Shown in pieces: positions 17,084-25,684 of a stretch of 64,000 bases of DNA (the stretch's first letter is position 1; each line of letters starts with the position of its first letter). A program made the translations under genes and the position numbers. Origin of the DNA: GWE2-40-63 sp041664345 (lineage in GTDB: Bacteria > Bacteroidota > Bacteroidia > Bacteroidales > SZUA-534). The notes beneath the pieces were generated by a model. That model was not told the origin of the DNA, searched no databases, and was given only the letters and a program-made list of their open reading frames with translations. The stretch lies in contig JBAYKX010000015.1 in NCBI GenBank assembly GCA_041664345.1, positions 1-64,000 on the forward strand, given 5' to 3'.

Positions 17084-17899
17084 TTATGCAATATTAAAGC
17101 CCATACTACTGAAGGGCAATTTCCATTTTAAATGTTTTTCAGGTTCGTCGGGATTTGAAGAAGTATTGTTATCATAAGAGTAAGAATCTACATATTCTAC
17201 CTCTTTATCATTGACATCTAAAGTACCTAACATATCAGTACCGTTATCAGTATATTTGGTCATTTCGCCTTTTTTAGGAGCATAGTTAAGATCAATAAGT
17301 GTTAACTCTCCAAATAAAGACATTTTTTCATTCAAGGGATAGTTTGCACCTATCGAAGCTGTGTATCCAACGGCTACTCCACCATTATTTTTCCAAGTAC
17401 GTTCCGTATGATCACCATTTGTGGAATTTCTATTGCTGTTTTCAGTGAAACTTCCAACTCCAACAGTAAGGCCAAATTTTGCATACGGATTAATTTTTTC
17501 CATACCGGAAGCCAATATAAATGTAGGGCTGAAACGTATCATATTGGAATGCACTTCATCTTCCCAAGTTATTTTTTCAGTCGGGCTACTATAGTATTCA
17601 TCCGTAGTTTCTGATTTTCCACCTAATAGGTAGGAAACACCTAATTCAGCACCAATATTTTTATTGAACATGTACCCAAATGAACCTCCAAAGTTTAACC
17701 CTTTTCCTAACGAAATGTTGACAACTTCTGCACTACCCGTATTATCAGCATTTTCAGTGTTATTGCCCCATGAAAATGAACCCGCCCTCATACCATAACC
17801 GGCATTAACAGTTACATAAGCACTCTGTGCTGAAAGGTTATTTGCAAACCAACCCATAGCAATTGCCATAGCAAAAATAACAACATAATTTTTTTTCAT
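17084..17899 (-). CDS. Outer-membrane beta-barrel protein, last strand cut by a frameshift
   Basis: The 271-residue protein has a signal peptide (cleavage after NNLSAQ) and a barrel of alternating strands with glycine/aromatic patterns (FGGSFGYMFNKNIGAELGVSY, NPYAKFGLTVGVG). It resembles small porin-like beta-barrels. It ends abruptly at NIA, TAA. Adding one base near 17085-17086 would let the frame continue as LKFNL then TAG, the usual barrel ending, so a one-base deletion or sequencing error is likely. A charged loop with a DNNTSSNPDEPEKH stretch precedes the last strand. It is flanked by terminator-like and AT-rich gaps and stands alone. Confidence 0.8.
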   Translation of the reverse strand: MKKNYVVIFAMAIAMGWFANNLSAQSAYVTVNAGYGMRAGSFSWGNNTENADNTGSAEVVNISLGKGLNFGGSFGYMFNKNIGAELGVSYLLGGKSETTDEYYSSPTEKITWEDEVHSNMIRFSPTFILASGMEKINPYAKFGLTVGVGSFTENSNRNSTNGDHTERTWKNNGGVAVGYTASIGANYPLNEKMSLFGELTLIDLNYAPKKGEMTKYTDNGTDMLGTLDVNDKEVEYVDSYSYDNNTSSNPDEPEKHLKWKLPFSSMGFNIA

Positions 17900-18100
17900 T
17901 TTTTATCGATTAATTAATTGGTTCCTACTCTTATGGCTTTTCGGTATCGCCCCGTTTTTATGGGTACTGGTCTCCATTGATGCCGCAATTTTACAAAATA
18001 TTGTTGAATTAACAATAATTATGCATTAAAACTTCTGGCAATTGTTATGTATTTGAGGAGATTAAGGAATGGTAATCCTTTGTAGAAAACATGAAAAGCT

Positions 18101-18142
18101 AAAAAAAGAAAGAACCTCCAAGGGCTCGTGTCCTGGAGGTTC
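18101..18142 (-). terminator. Rho-independent terminator after the DUF4173 gene
   Basis: On the minus strand a nine-base stem (GAACCTCCA / TGGAGGTTC at 18142-18134 and 18120-18112), with a 13-base loop, is followed by a T-rich run of TTTCTTTTTTT. It lies about 35 bases after the stop of the gene at 18176-19696. Confidence 0.8.
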
Positions 18143-18175
18143 TCCTCTTAATTAACCAAACCATTATGAAAAAAC

Positions 18176-19696
18176 CTACTTACTTTTATGAAAAATCAAC
18201 TTTTTGTACGCACGATATTCGGCAAGGTTCCACGATCGTACGTTTTTTTTACGAAAATTCGTCAAAAATAATTCTTTTTTCTCTTGTATGGCGTTGTAGT
18301 AGGATTCAGGGGTCATATATTTTTCTTCGAAAGGAAAAAGGCTGTTTTGAATAGTTTGAATCCGGTTTAACTCTTCCATGTCCTTATCCAAGTATGGTAA
18401 AGCTTTGTAGGAAAGTTCTGAAAGAAAGTTAAGGTGTACAAACGAAGTTTGGTAATGCCTAAAATTATACCGTGCTACGATAACATCCCAGTTAAAAAAT
18501 GTCATAAAAACCAGCATACAATAAATGACCAAATTGTTGGAACGCAATAAATAAAAGGTTGATTTTTTATCTCTAACTTTTATAAAAACAGTGTAAATTC
18601 CATATAAAGTGAGTAACAGAAAGAACAAAACCCCTATGCGCCCATACGCCAACGCAAAATATTTTATGTACCAAAAGTTACGGATAGCAACGGAAACAGC
18701 CAGAACTGCATTCTGCGCCAACCAAGTGTATGAAAGAAATTTAAGGGTGCTGTTTTTGGAATAGAAATTTAGGTTGCCACGGAAAAAGAAAAGAACGATG
18801 GCCATGGATATCAAGATGGAAAAAATAAGCATATAGGTTCCTTCATGCACAAATTGTTTCAAATACTCCCCATTCCAATCAAAATTAAACCAAACCCAGT
18901 AAATGTCGATGGTATTGATTATCAGAATGAGAATATTCAAAGAAACTAAAAGGAAAATGGCCGATTTCAATTCGTTTTTTAGTGAAGTAGCTTTAAAACT
19001 TCCAACCCCGAGTCGTTTTTTGTTTCTGGTCAGTTGGTCTCTTTCATTGGTCTCATAACTGATTATCAACTTATTGCGCACCTGATAAAACGTGAAGATG
19101 CACACAAATAAACCAAATAAAAAAAAGAAAATCAATTCAAAGTCCATTTTTTCAAGAATACCATTCAAATGACTGTTGATAAAATCGGTTATTTTTATCA
19201 ACCCTTTACTGAATATGGGGTTCGATGAGTTATATAATAGGATAAAAACCCCAATTACCAAAATTGGGATGAGTGCAATTTTAACAAAACCCAGCATCCA
19301 TCGGATTCCTTTATTGTTTCCTTTAAGTTCATTCGTACTTAATATAAATAACCGAATCGACTGAAACGCATTTGAAATAGCCAATCCAGCAGGAGTGAGG
19401 ATGGAACGGGCTTCCGGGAAAACCAAAGTGCCTGTAAACAGGAAAAAGGAGCAAAGATTGATGAAAATAGCGAGGATTGAGTAATTTACTACAACAGAAA
19501 CAGCGCTTAAAAGGGTTCCAGCCAGTACTATTTTAGAAACCATTAAAATAGGTTTTCGTTTTAATAGAAAGATTATGGACCCGATAATTATGATTTCAAA
19601 AAAGAGTAAATTCAGACCAATATCCTGTTTGTAAAATAGATACACAAACAGGAAAGCCGCTAACACAGTCAAAAACAAGGCAAAGTGTTTTTTCAT
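18176..19696 (-). CDS. DUF4173 polytopic membrane protein
   Basis: A 506-residue membrane protein with about 11-12 predicted hydrophobic helices. The pattern matches the DUF4153/DUF4173 family: a TWLAQNAVLAVSVAIRNFWYIKYFALAYGRIGV region and the FFNWDVIVARYN motif near residue 420 are distinctive. The C-terminal 90 residues form a soluble domain rich in tyrosine, lysine and leucine (YLDKDMEELNRIQ). The family is widespread in Bacteroidota and has no established function. The gene has its own terminator and is divergent from the lipoprotein gene at 19810. Confidence 0.8.
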   Translation of the reverse strand: MKKHFALFLTVLAAFLFVYLFYKQDIGLNLLFFEIIIIGSIIFLLKRKPILMVSKIVLAGTLLSAVSVVVNYSILAIFINLCSFFLFTGTLVFPEARSILTPAGLAISNAFQSIRLFILSTNELKGNNKGIRWMLGFVKIALIPILVIGVFILLYNSSNPIFSKGLIKITDFINSHLNGILEKMDFELIFFFLFGLFVCIFTFYQVRNKLIISYETNERDQLTRNKKRLGVGSFKATSLKNELKSAIFLLVSLNILILIINTIDIYWVWFNFDWNGEYLKQFVHEGTYMLIFSILISMAIVLFFFRGNLNFYSKNSTLKFLSYTWLAQNAVLAVSVAIRNFWYIKYFALAYGRIGVLFFLLLTLYGIYTVFIKVRDKKSTFYLLRSNNLVIYCMLVFMTFFNWDVIVARYNFRHYQTSFVHLNFLSELSYKALPYLDKDMEELNRIQTIQNSLFPFEEKYMTPESYYNAIQEKKELFLTNFRKKNVRSWNLAEYRAYKKLIFHKSK

Positions 19697-19746
19697 AGGA
19701 ATCTATTTTTGGGGTTTTGTGTAAAACGGCTTGAATTGAAAAATAG

Positions 19747-19754
19747 TATTTTTG
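19747..19754 (+). promoter_or_regulatory. Bacteroidota-type -7 promoter box
   Basis: TATTTTTG matches the TAnnTTTG consensus of primary sigma factor promoters in Bacteroidota, about 55 bases before the lipoprotein start at 19810. No well-placed TTG at the -33 position is seen, so this is weak evidence. Confidence 0.4.
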
Positions 19755-19809
19755 TGGCAACCTTTTCACCTATAACTTGGTCTTCAATTTGTTTATAAAA
19801 TATATTTTG

Positions 19810-20226
19810 ATGAAAAATATTAGATATTTCCTTTTTCTATTTGCAGCCTTGGGACTTTTATCGGCCTGCAATAAAAATAACGAATCGCCCATTGTTATTA
19901 ATGCAAACAACTTGCTTTTAGGCATTTGGGTTAATTCCCACTATATCGATACGGCCACAATCATGAACCGCAGCCAAAACTTATTGGATACTTGCGACGG
20001 TTTTGAATTCAAAGCCGATGGAACCTTGATTCGGCGGGCTAATAGTGGTGATTGTGCAACTCCACCCATAACTTATGCCAATTATTCAGGAACCTGGATG
20101 CAAATGCCCGATAAAACGATTTTCATTGAAACCGAATATTGGGGCGGATCCACGACTTTTTCATTAGAGATAATATTAGTGGATGAAACAAAATTGATTT
20201 ATCGGCAGATTATAAGCAACAATTAA
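19810..20226 (+). CDS. Lipocalin-like lipoprotein
   Basis: A 138-residue lipoprotein starting MKNIRYF at ATG 19810, chosen because the signal peptide with LLSAC lipobox follows at once; an ATG 33 bases upstream is also in frame. The mature part has LLGIWVNSHY, a DTCDGFEFKADGTL strand pair and a SGTW...I.E pattern typical of lipocalin-like beta-sandwich domains in Bacteroidota. The ligand is unknown. Its last four bases overlap the end of the convergent flavin-reductase gene. Confidence 0.75.
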   Translation: MKNIRYFLFLFAALGLLSACNKNNESPIVINANNLLLGIWVNSHYIDTATIMNRSQNLLDTCDGFEFKADGTLIRRANSGDCATPPITYANYSGTWMQMPDKTIFIETEYWGGSTTFSLEIILVDETKLIYRQIISNN

Positions 20227-20876
20227 AAGAAAACCTCGGTCCGGATATTTTCCGGCTTTATTTCGCCGGCTTCCAATAACTCAGTCACATCGTTAATCAT
20301 GGCTGAGTTTCCGCATAAATGATAAACGGCTTCTTTATTTACTTTTGTTTTCGTTAAATAATCGGTTACCCGTCCATTAAAATATGCAGAATCTTCACGG
20401 CTAATACAGTACTTCAGCCTGTCTGACTCGTAATTATTCGGTTCAATTCGGTCATTAACCGTCCGGATGCCATGAAGCAACTGATAATCCATTTGAGGAT
20501 GCGTTTGGATGTAACTTCGGAAAGGCGAGATTCCGGTTCCTGAGGCTACAAATACATGAGGTTTGCTCCATATCTCATCGGGTTTCATCACAAAAAATCC
20601 AAACGGGCCGTCGATTAAAATGGTATCACCCACATTCATATCGCCCAACCGCATGGAAAAACTGCCTTCGGGCAATGTTTTTAACAGAATCTCAAGGTTT
20701 GGTTCGTTTTCGCCGCTATATACCGAATATTCGCGGGCTTCTTTTTCATTGGGAAACGACAGCACAATGTATTGCCCAGCTTTAAATGAAAGGGTGCCTT
20801 TTTCAAACACCAAAACAAAGGTATCCGTATTGATGAATCGTTTATCTATTATTTTCGATCGGAATTTCATGTTCAA
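20223..20876 (-). CDS. Ferredoxin-NADP reductase-like flavoprotein
   Basis: A 217-residue FAD/NAD(P)-binding oxidoreductase. The N-terminal FAD barrel has GQYIVLSFP and the REYSVYS flavin-binding motif; the NAD(P) domain has VASGTGISPFRSY and the C-terminal LCGNSAMI with a terminal EVFF. The terminal aromatic is common in this group. It lacks an iron-sulfur domain, so it needs an external electron partner. A paralogue of the same layout lies at 38304-38966. The start could also be the second methionine at 20870. Confidence 0.85.
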   Translation of the reverse strand: MNMKFRSKIIDKRFINTDTFVLVFEKGTLSFKAGQYIVLSFPNEKEAREYSVYSGENEPNLEILLKTLPEGSFSMRLGDMNVGDTILIDGPFGFFVMKPDEIWSKPHVFVASGTGISPFRSYIQTHPQMDYQLLHGIRTVNDRIEPNNYESDRLKYCISREDSAYFNGRVTDYLTKTKVNKEAVYHLCGNSAMINDVTELLEAGEIKPENIRTEVFF

Positions 20877-21060
20877 TTAACAATGTTCAATTAACAATGT
20901 ACAATTAATAATTAGCAATTGGTTACTGGTAACTGGTTCAAATGGTTATATGGTTAAATAGTTATATGGTTATATGGTTCTAATTTCTAATTTCTAATTT
21001 CTAATTTCTAATTTCTAACTTCTAACCTCTAATCTCTGGTTTCTAACTTCTAAATTCTGG
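20877..21060. repeat. Short-word repeats in the gap before lipA's end
   Basis: The gap consists of repeated short words: CAATGTTCAATTAACAATGT, then GGTTATATGGTTA units, then five or more CTAATTTCTAATTT units, ending TCTAACTTCTAAATTCTGG. The last part reaches into lipA, so lipA's final codons and stop are made of the repeat. Similar word runs occur in other gaps of this window. Confidence 0.7.
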
Positions 21061-21937
21061 CATGTCTTTCTGCATGGTAGCTGGAACGCACCAGTGGACT
21101 GCTTTCAACAAAAGCAAAACCCATTTTAAGTCCTCCGGTTTCATAAATTTTGAACTGTTCGGGGGTTATATATTCTACTACCGGGAGCAAATGAGAATTG
21201 GGTTGCAGATATTGGCCTATAGTTACCACTTTAACGCCAACAGCTTTCAAATCGGCAAGGGTTTTTATTACTTCAATGGAGGTTTCACCCAATCCAACCA
21301 TAATACCTGATTTAGCGGTGATTCCGGAAGCCGCAATATACTCCAATACTTTCAAGCTTCGAGAATAACGGGCGGTGCTCCTGACTTTCGGAGTAAGGCG
21401 TTCCACGGTTTCCAAATTGTGGGAAATAACTTCTGGGTTGGCATTCATTACTTGTTGAACCAATTTGAAATCCCCATTAAAATCCGGAATCAATGCTTCG
21501 ATGGTAATGGTAGGATTCACCTCTTTTATCTGTAAAATAGTTGTTGCCCAAAATCCGGCACCTCCGTCAGCTAAATCGTCGCGGGTAACCGATGTAATTA
21601 CGGCATGTTTTAATTTCAGTGTTTGAATGGTTTTGGCCAATCGCAGCGGTTCGTCCCAATCCACTTTTTCAGGAATTTGATTTAGCACGGAGCAGAACCG
21701 GCAATTACGGGTACATTTATCGCCTAAAATCATGAAACTGGCTGTTCCTGCATTCCAGCATTCGCCTTTATTGGGGCAGTTTCCGCTGGTACAAATGGTA
21801 TTAAGTTTGTGCTCGTGAATCAAATTAAAAACCTGACTGTAGGTCTTGCCTTTGGGCATTTGGGCCTTCATCCAGTGGGGAAGGCGTTGTGGCTTTATAA
21901 GGTTGGAATGGGTTTGATTTATAATTAAGTTTTCCAT
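21050..21937 (-). CDS. lipA: Lipoyl synthase
   Basis: LipA inserts two sulfur atoms into octanoyl chains on E2/H proteins. It is a radical-SAM enzyme: the auxiliary cluster motif CTSGNCPNKGEC and the radical-SAM motif CTRNCRFC are both complete, followed by HAVITSVTRDDLADGGA and the late SSPLVRSSYHA. The start at ATG 21937 (MENLII) is preferred over 21967, which adds an unusual ten-residue extension. The final residues ARI and the TAG are built from the neighbouring repeat tract, a harmless tail extension. Confidence 0.95.
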   Translation of the reverse strand: MENLIINQTHSNLIKPQRLPHWMKAQMPKGKTYSQVFNLIHEHKLNTICTSGNCPNKGECWNAGTASFMILGDKCTRNCRFCSVLNQIPEKVDWDEPLRLAKTIQTLKLKHAVITSVTRDDLADGGAGFWATTILQIKEVNPTITIEALIPDFNGDFKLVQQVMNANPEVISHNLETVERLTPKVRSTARYSRSLKVLEYIAASGITAKSGIMVGLGETSIEVIKTLADLKAVGVKVVTIGQYLQPNSHLLPVVEYITPEQFKIYETGGLKMGFAFVESSPLVRSSYHAERHARI

Positions 21938-22093
21938 TTTTCTATTAATTAGGCAGTCAATGGCCAAAAAACAATGGAATGGACTAATTGTTTTGAATCA
22001 GATTATCCAAGCTTGAAATAAGGTGTTAAAAGATTGAAAATTTAAAAACAAATGGTCGGTAAACATGTTTTAAGCGCGTTATACAATTGTAAT

Positions 22094-23371
22094 ATGAATA
22101 ATTTTAATCTACCTAGGAACGGGAAAAAGCGCATAGTAATAGTAGGAGCGGGGTTTGCCGGGTTAAAACTGGCTATGAGGTTATCCGGTTCACGTTTTCA
22201 AGTGGTAATGATTGATAAAAGGAATTTTCATCAGTTTCAGCCGTTGTTTTACCAGGTGGCCACTTCCGGTATTGAACCCAGCTCTATTTCCTTTCCGGTT
22301 CGGAGGATTTTTCAAAAACATGCCAACCTACACTTCCGCACAACCCGTTTTTTGGAGGTTAAGCCCGATGAACAAATGATTATAACCAAGGCTGGAGAGC
22401 TTTCATACGATTATTTAGTGTTTGCCACAGGGGTTAAAAGCAACTACTTTGGCAAAACCAATATCGAAAAGTTTAGCCTGCCCATGAAATCGACTGCCGA
22501 AGCCATTCACGTGCGTAACCGGATTTTGGAAAGCTTTGAAAAAGCGATGCTTACCGAGGATAAAAAAGAACAATCGGAATTGATGTCGGTAGCAATAGTA
22601 GGTGGAGGCCCAAGTGGGGTGGAACTTTCGGGGGCTATTGCCGAAATGAAGAACAACGTGCTATTTAAAGACTACCCGGAATTGGATTTCAGCCAAATGA
22701 AAATTCAGTTGTTTGAGGCCGGTCCACGTCTGTTGAGTGGCATGAGCCAGCATTCCAGCGGAAAGGCATTCCGGTTTTTGCTCAAGCTGGGTGTTGATGT
22801 AAAATTAAACTCCCACATTGAAGATTACGACGGCGATAAAATCCTTTTTGGTGACGGTTCAACGGTTTATTGCCGAAATTTTTTATGGACAGCCGGCGTA
22901 AGCGGCCTTAAAATAACCGGATTACCCGATACCATCTATACTCGGGGAAACCGTATCAAAGTAGATGCATTTAACCGCATTGAAGGTTTTGCCAATGTTT
23001 TTGCCATTGGTGACATTGCTTTCCAGACCGAAGAAAAATATCCCAATGGTCATCCACAGGTGGCTCAAGTGGCTATTCAACAAGCTAAAAACCTGGCATC
23101 CAATTTAAACAAAGGATTTACTAAGCCATTCAAATATATTGACAAAGGGAGTTTAGCCACCGTTGGCCGAAACATGGCTGTTGCCGATTTACCCGGTTTC
23201 CGTTTTTCCGGTTTTTTTGCATGGATGCTTTGGCTCTTTGTCCACCTAATGTCGATAGTGGGTGTGAAAAACCGGATATTTATTTTCATTAATTGGGCCC
23301 AAAGTTACATAGCCCGCGACCAATCGCTTCGGGTAATGATAAAACCGTATCCAGATAAAAGAGATCATTAG
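22094..23371 (+). CDS. ndh: Type II NADH dehydrogenase (NDH-2)
   Basis: A two-Rossmann flavoprotein of about 425 residues that passes electrons from NADH to quinone without pumping protons. The FAD motif IVGAGFAGL is near the N-terminus, the NADH motif IVGGGPSGVELSGA is in the middle, and FAIGDIA is the late FAD contact. The C-terminal HLMSIVGVKNRIFIFINWAQSY amphipathic helices would bind it to the membrane. I chose ATG 22094 (MNNFNLP) over 22052 because the family starts close to the FAD motif. It pairs logically with the menaquinone operon in this window. Confidence 0.93.
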   Translation: MNNFNLPRNGKKRIVIVGAGFAGLKLAMRLSGSRFQVVMIDKRNFHQFQPLFYQVATSGIEPSSISFPVRRIFQKHANLHFRTTRFLEVKPDEQMIITKAGELSYDYLVFATGVKSNYFGKTNIEKFSLPMKSTAEAIHVRNRILESFEKAMLTEDKKEQSELMSVAIVGGGPSGVELSGAIAEMKNNVLFKDYPELDFSQMKIQLFEAGPRLLSGMSQHSSGKAFRFLLKLGVDVKLNSHIEDYDGDKILFGDGSTVYCRNFLWTAGVSGLKITGLPDTIYTRGNRIKVDAFNRIEGFANVFAIGDIAFQTEEKYPNGHPQVAQVAIQQAKNLASNLNKGFTKPFKYIDKGSLATVGRNMAVADLPGFRFSGFFAWMLWLFVHLMSIVGVKNRIFIFINWAQSYIARDQSLRVMIKPYPDKRDH

Positions 23372-23515
23372 ATTTTGAGATATGAGAAGTGAGACAAAAC
23401 AGGATTCATTAAATAACAGGTAGTTCCATAAACTTTAATTATATTTTAAATTACACATAATTAGCGTGTTATAATTATTTGCCAAACTATTGTTAACTTG
23501 ATGGCTTGTTGTAAT

Positions 23516-24436
23516 TCACTTAATATGAATATCAATTAGTGGAATAGAGTGTTCCGAAAAATAATTAGTTATAGTACTGAATTGCCTGGTTTTTGCAAAC
23601 CCCAATAAAAAACCGCCGCCACCGGATCCGCAAAGTTTAACGCATAACGAACCGCTGAATTGGTGCAAGGCATTTTCAATTGTTTGGTTTGTTACAAACA
23701 TTTCATTTAAAATAGTGTGCTGTAAGGTTGACAGTTCTTCAATCATGGCAAAAGAAATGGAGTTATTGCAAAAGGCTTCAATAATGGAGTCGGTTAAAGA
23801 ACTCATTTTAGTAAATTCCGGCTTCAAGGTTGGCGTTTCCCGTTTTATGTGAAACTGTTCCATCAGATTACCAGTGCTAGCCGGAGAGCCGGTATCAATA
23901 AGGAAAATTTTCAAATCTTTGGGCAATGCTAACGGTTGTTTAAAAACCATTCCTTTTTTTATTAAAATGGGTTCATCCAGATAAGAAACCAATGGGTCTA
24001 TTCCTGAACTGTTGCCATGAAAGTAGGTTTCCATCAACGATAAATCGGCTTTAAGTTCTTCCAAACTAATGGTGGAATTTCTTTGGTAGTTCGTTGAATC
24101 AATAAAATACCGGCTATAAACGGCTGCGGTTAATGCGCCAGAACTCCCAACGCCATATCCTTGCGGGATGTTTGAATCAAAATACAACCCCATCAAGGCA
24201 TCGGTCAATAGTTTTTGTTCATTGGGCGGGCAGTTAAATCCTTTTTGTTCACTCAAGTATTTGGCCCATCTTTTTATGGATTGATTGGATTCAATACTAA
24301 TCGGATTTGGAATATCGCCATCTGAAGGTAAAACCAAATGTCCTGAAAATTCAGAAAATGGAATTGCCAAGGCCATGCTATCATTAAGGATGGTATATTC
24401 GCCAAATAGTAGGATTTTGCTATTAAAAGAATTCAT
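23516..24436 (-). CDS. mvk: Mevalonate kinase
   Basis: This 306-residue GHMP kinase phosphorylates mevalonate. It has KILLFGEYTIL at the start, the ATP-binding loop PQGYGVGSSGALTAA, the FHGNSSGIDP segment with the catalytic acid, and the late CGSGGGGFLLG loop. Mevalonate kinase motif order and size fit. It lies 1.25 kb downstream of mvaD on the same strand, with an opposite-strand gene in between, so it is probably transcribed separately. Confidence 0.9.
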   Translation of the reverse strand: MNSFNSKILLFGEYTILNDSMALAIPFSEFSGHLVLPSDGDIPNPISIESNQSIKRWAKYLSEQKGFNCPPNEQKLLTDALMGLYFDSNIPQGYGVGSSGALTAAVYSRYFIDSTNYQRNSTISLEELKADLSLMETYFHGNSSGIDPLVSYLDEPILIKKGMVFKQPLALPKDLKIFLIDTGSPASTGNLMEQFHIKRETPTLKPEFTKMSSLTDSIIEAFCNNSISFAMIEELSTLQHTILNEMFVTNQTIENALHQFSGSLCVKLCGSGGGGFLLGFAKTRQFSTITNYFSEHSIPLIDIHIK

Positions 24437-24599
24437 TGTTCTGAGTTTTACTTCATATTCAATTGATACTTGTTATTGGTTACCCAGTTAGATTCAATGT
24501 TATTGTATTAATGTTTTTTAAGTTTTATTCAATGATTCCATAATACATACTGAGCTGCCAATTGTTCATGAACTAATGAACTAATGAACTAATGGGCTA

Positions 24600-25676
24600 A
24601 TGAACAAAAACTTATTAACTTTGAAAAAAATATACTTAACTAATTCTTCAGCCTTGAATAATTCTTTAAATCAACTCGACGAAATATTGTGCCGCGACTT
24701 GCGTCCATGGCTTGACATGAACAAGCCAAATGAAAAATTCGCCACTCTGGTTTCAAAAGTTAAACCGGTAACTTTAAGTTTTCATGAATTGTATGAATTT
24801 GATTTTTACCGTCCTTTTAACCCAAAATTGGAATATTATCAAAAGTTGATAATCAGTGAATCGAACCAATATTGCAACAGTATAGTTACCCTCATAAATG
24901 AAGATGATAATGCCATGCGGCAGAAATACTGGTACGATGATACACTCAAGAAACAGCTTCCAAAACGATTCACAGATATTGTTACCATTATTAAAGAACG
25001 ATTTTATTTTGCGCACATCATAAATCCCCGAAATTCAAAATACGAGGGGGACCCCGACAAAAAAACAGAGACTTTTATAATTCAATTTTTAAAGGTGGCT
25101 TTAGTTAAGATTTACCTTGAAATACAGGATATTAACAAGCATTTGGAAAGTGGTTTTTTGCTTACTGAACATGATATTTATGATCGGTTTTTGAATCAAG
25201 CCATGCCTGAAAATACTTTTTTAAAAAGAAAAGAACCGCTGGTGACCGCTATTTCAGAGGCAAAACAGGAGACTTTTCCGGAAATAAAATCCGATGTGGT
25301 ATCGAATGATTCATTTACTAATATAAATTTCAATACCCGCGCCGATGATTTAACCAATCTGTTTAGTTGTCTTAAAGAGAACAACTTTATTGCAAAAGAA
25401 ACCCCCATGGGTAATTTTAAAAGAGCCTTTTCTGGAAAAGAGCTTTCAAATTCTGTGGTGTGGTCGGGGAGTGAAGATGAATTTGCTTATTTTATACATT
25501 TAGTTACCAACGAATATAATTTACTGGAACCTTTGAAACGGAATCTTTGGAAAGTGGCATGTAAATGCTTCATCAAGTTTGATGGTTCACAATTTGACCA
25601 GAAAAAGCTAAAAGGTGGAGCCAAACCTGAGCTTACCGCAAAATTGCTTGAGGAAGCGGTTGAGCTGATTAAGTAA
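24600..25676 (+). CDS. Bacteroidota protein of unknown function, inside the mevalonate region
   Basis: A 358-residue soluble protein with no signal peptide. The N-terminal 220 residues look alpha-helical; a short low-complexity linker follows around residues 225-245, then a compact C-terminal module with NNFIAKET, GNFKRAFSGKE, a VVWSGSEDEFAYFI strand and KVACKCFIKFDG. That tail resembles the C-terminal module of several uncharacterised Bacteroidota proteins, some on mobile elements, though I cannot name it. It lies on the opposite strand to mvk and mvaD and ends eight bases from mvaD's 3' end, so it is convergent with mvaD. Confidence 0.7.
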   Translation: MNKNLLTLKKIYLTNSSALNNSLNQLDEILCRDLRPWLDMNKPNEKFATLVSKVKPVTLSFHELYEFDFYRPFNPKLEYYQKLIISESNQYCNSIVTLINEDDNAMRQKYWYDDTLKKQLPKRFTDIVTIIKERFYFAHIINPRNSKYEGDPDKKTETFIIQFLKVALVKIYLEIQDINKHLESGFLLTEHDIYDRFLNQAMPENTFLKRKEPLVTAISEAKQETFPEIKSDVVSNDSFTNINFNTRADDLTNLFSCLKENNFIAKETPMGNFKRAFSGKELSNSVVWSGSEDEFAYFIHLVTNEYNLLEPLKRNLWKVACKCFIKFDGSQFDQKKLKGGAKPELTAKLLEEAVELIK

Positions 25677-25684
25677 AACTGTGT

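Noticed and set aside
18166..18354. Plus-strand ORF of 62 codons
   Set aside because: It lies across the end of the DUF4173 gene on the other strand and has no homologous features; kept only as a note on a SusC-like leader.
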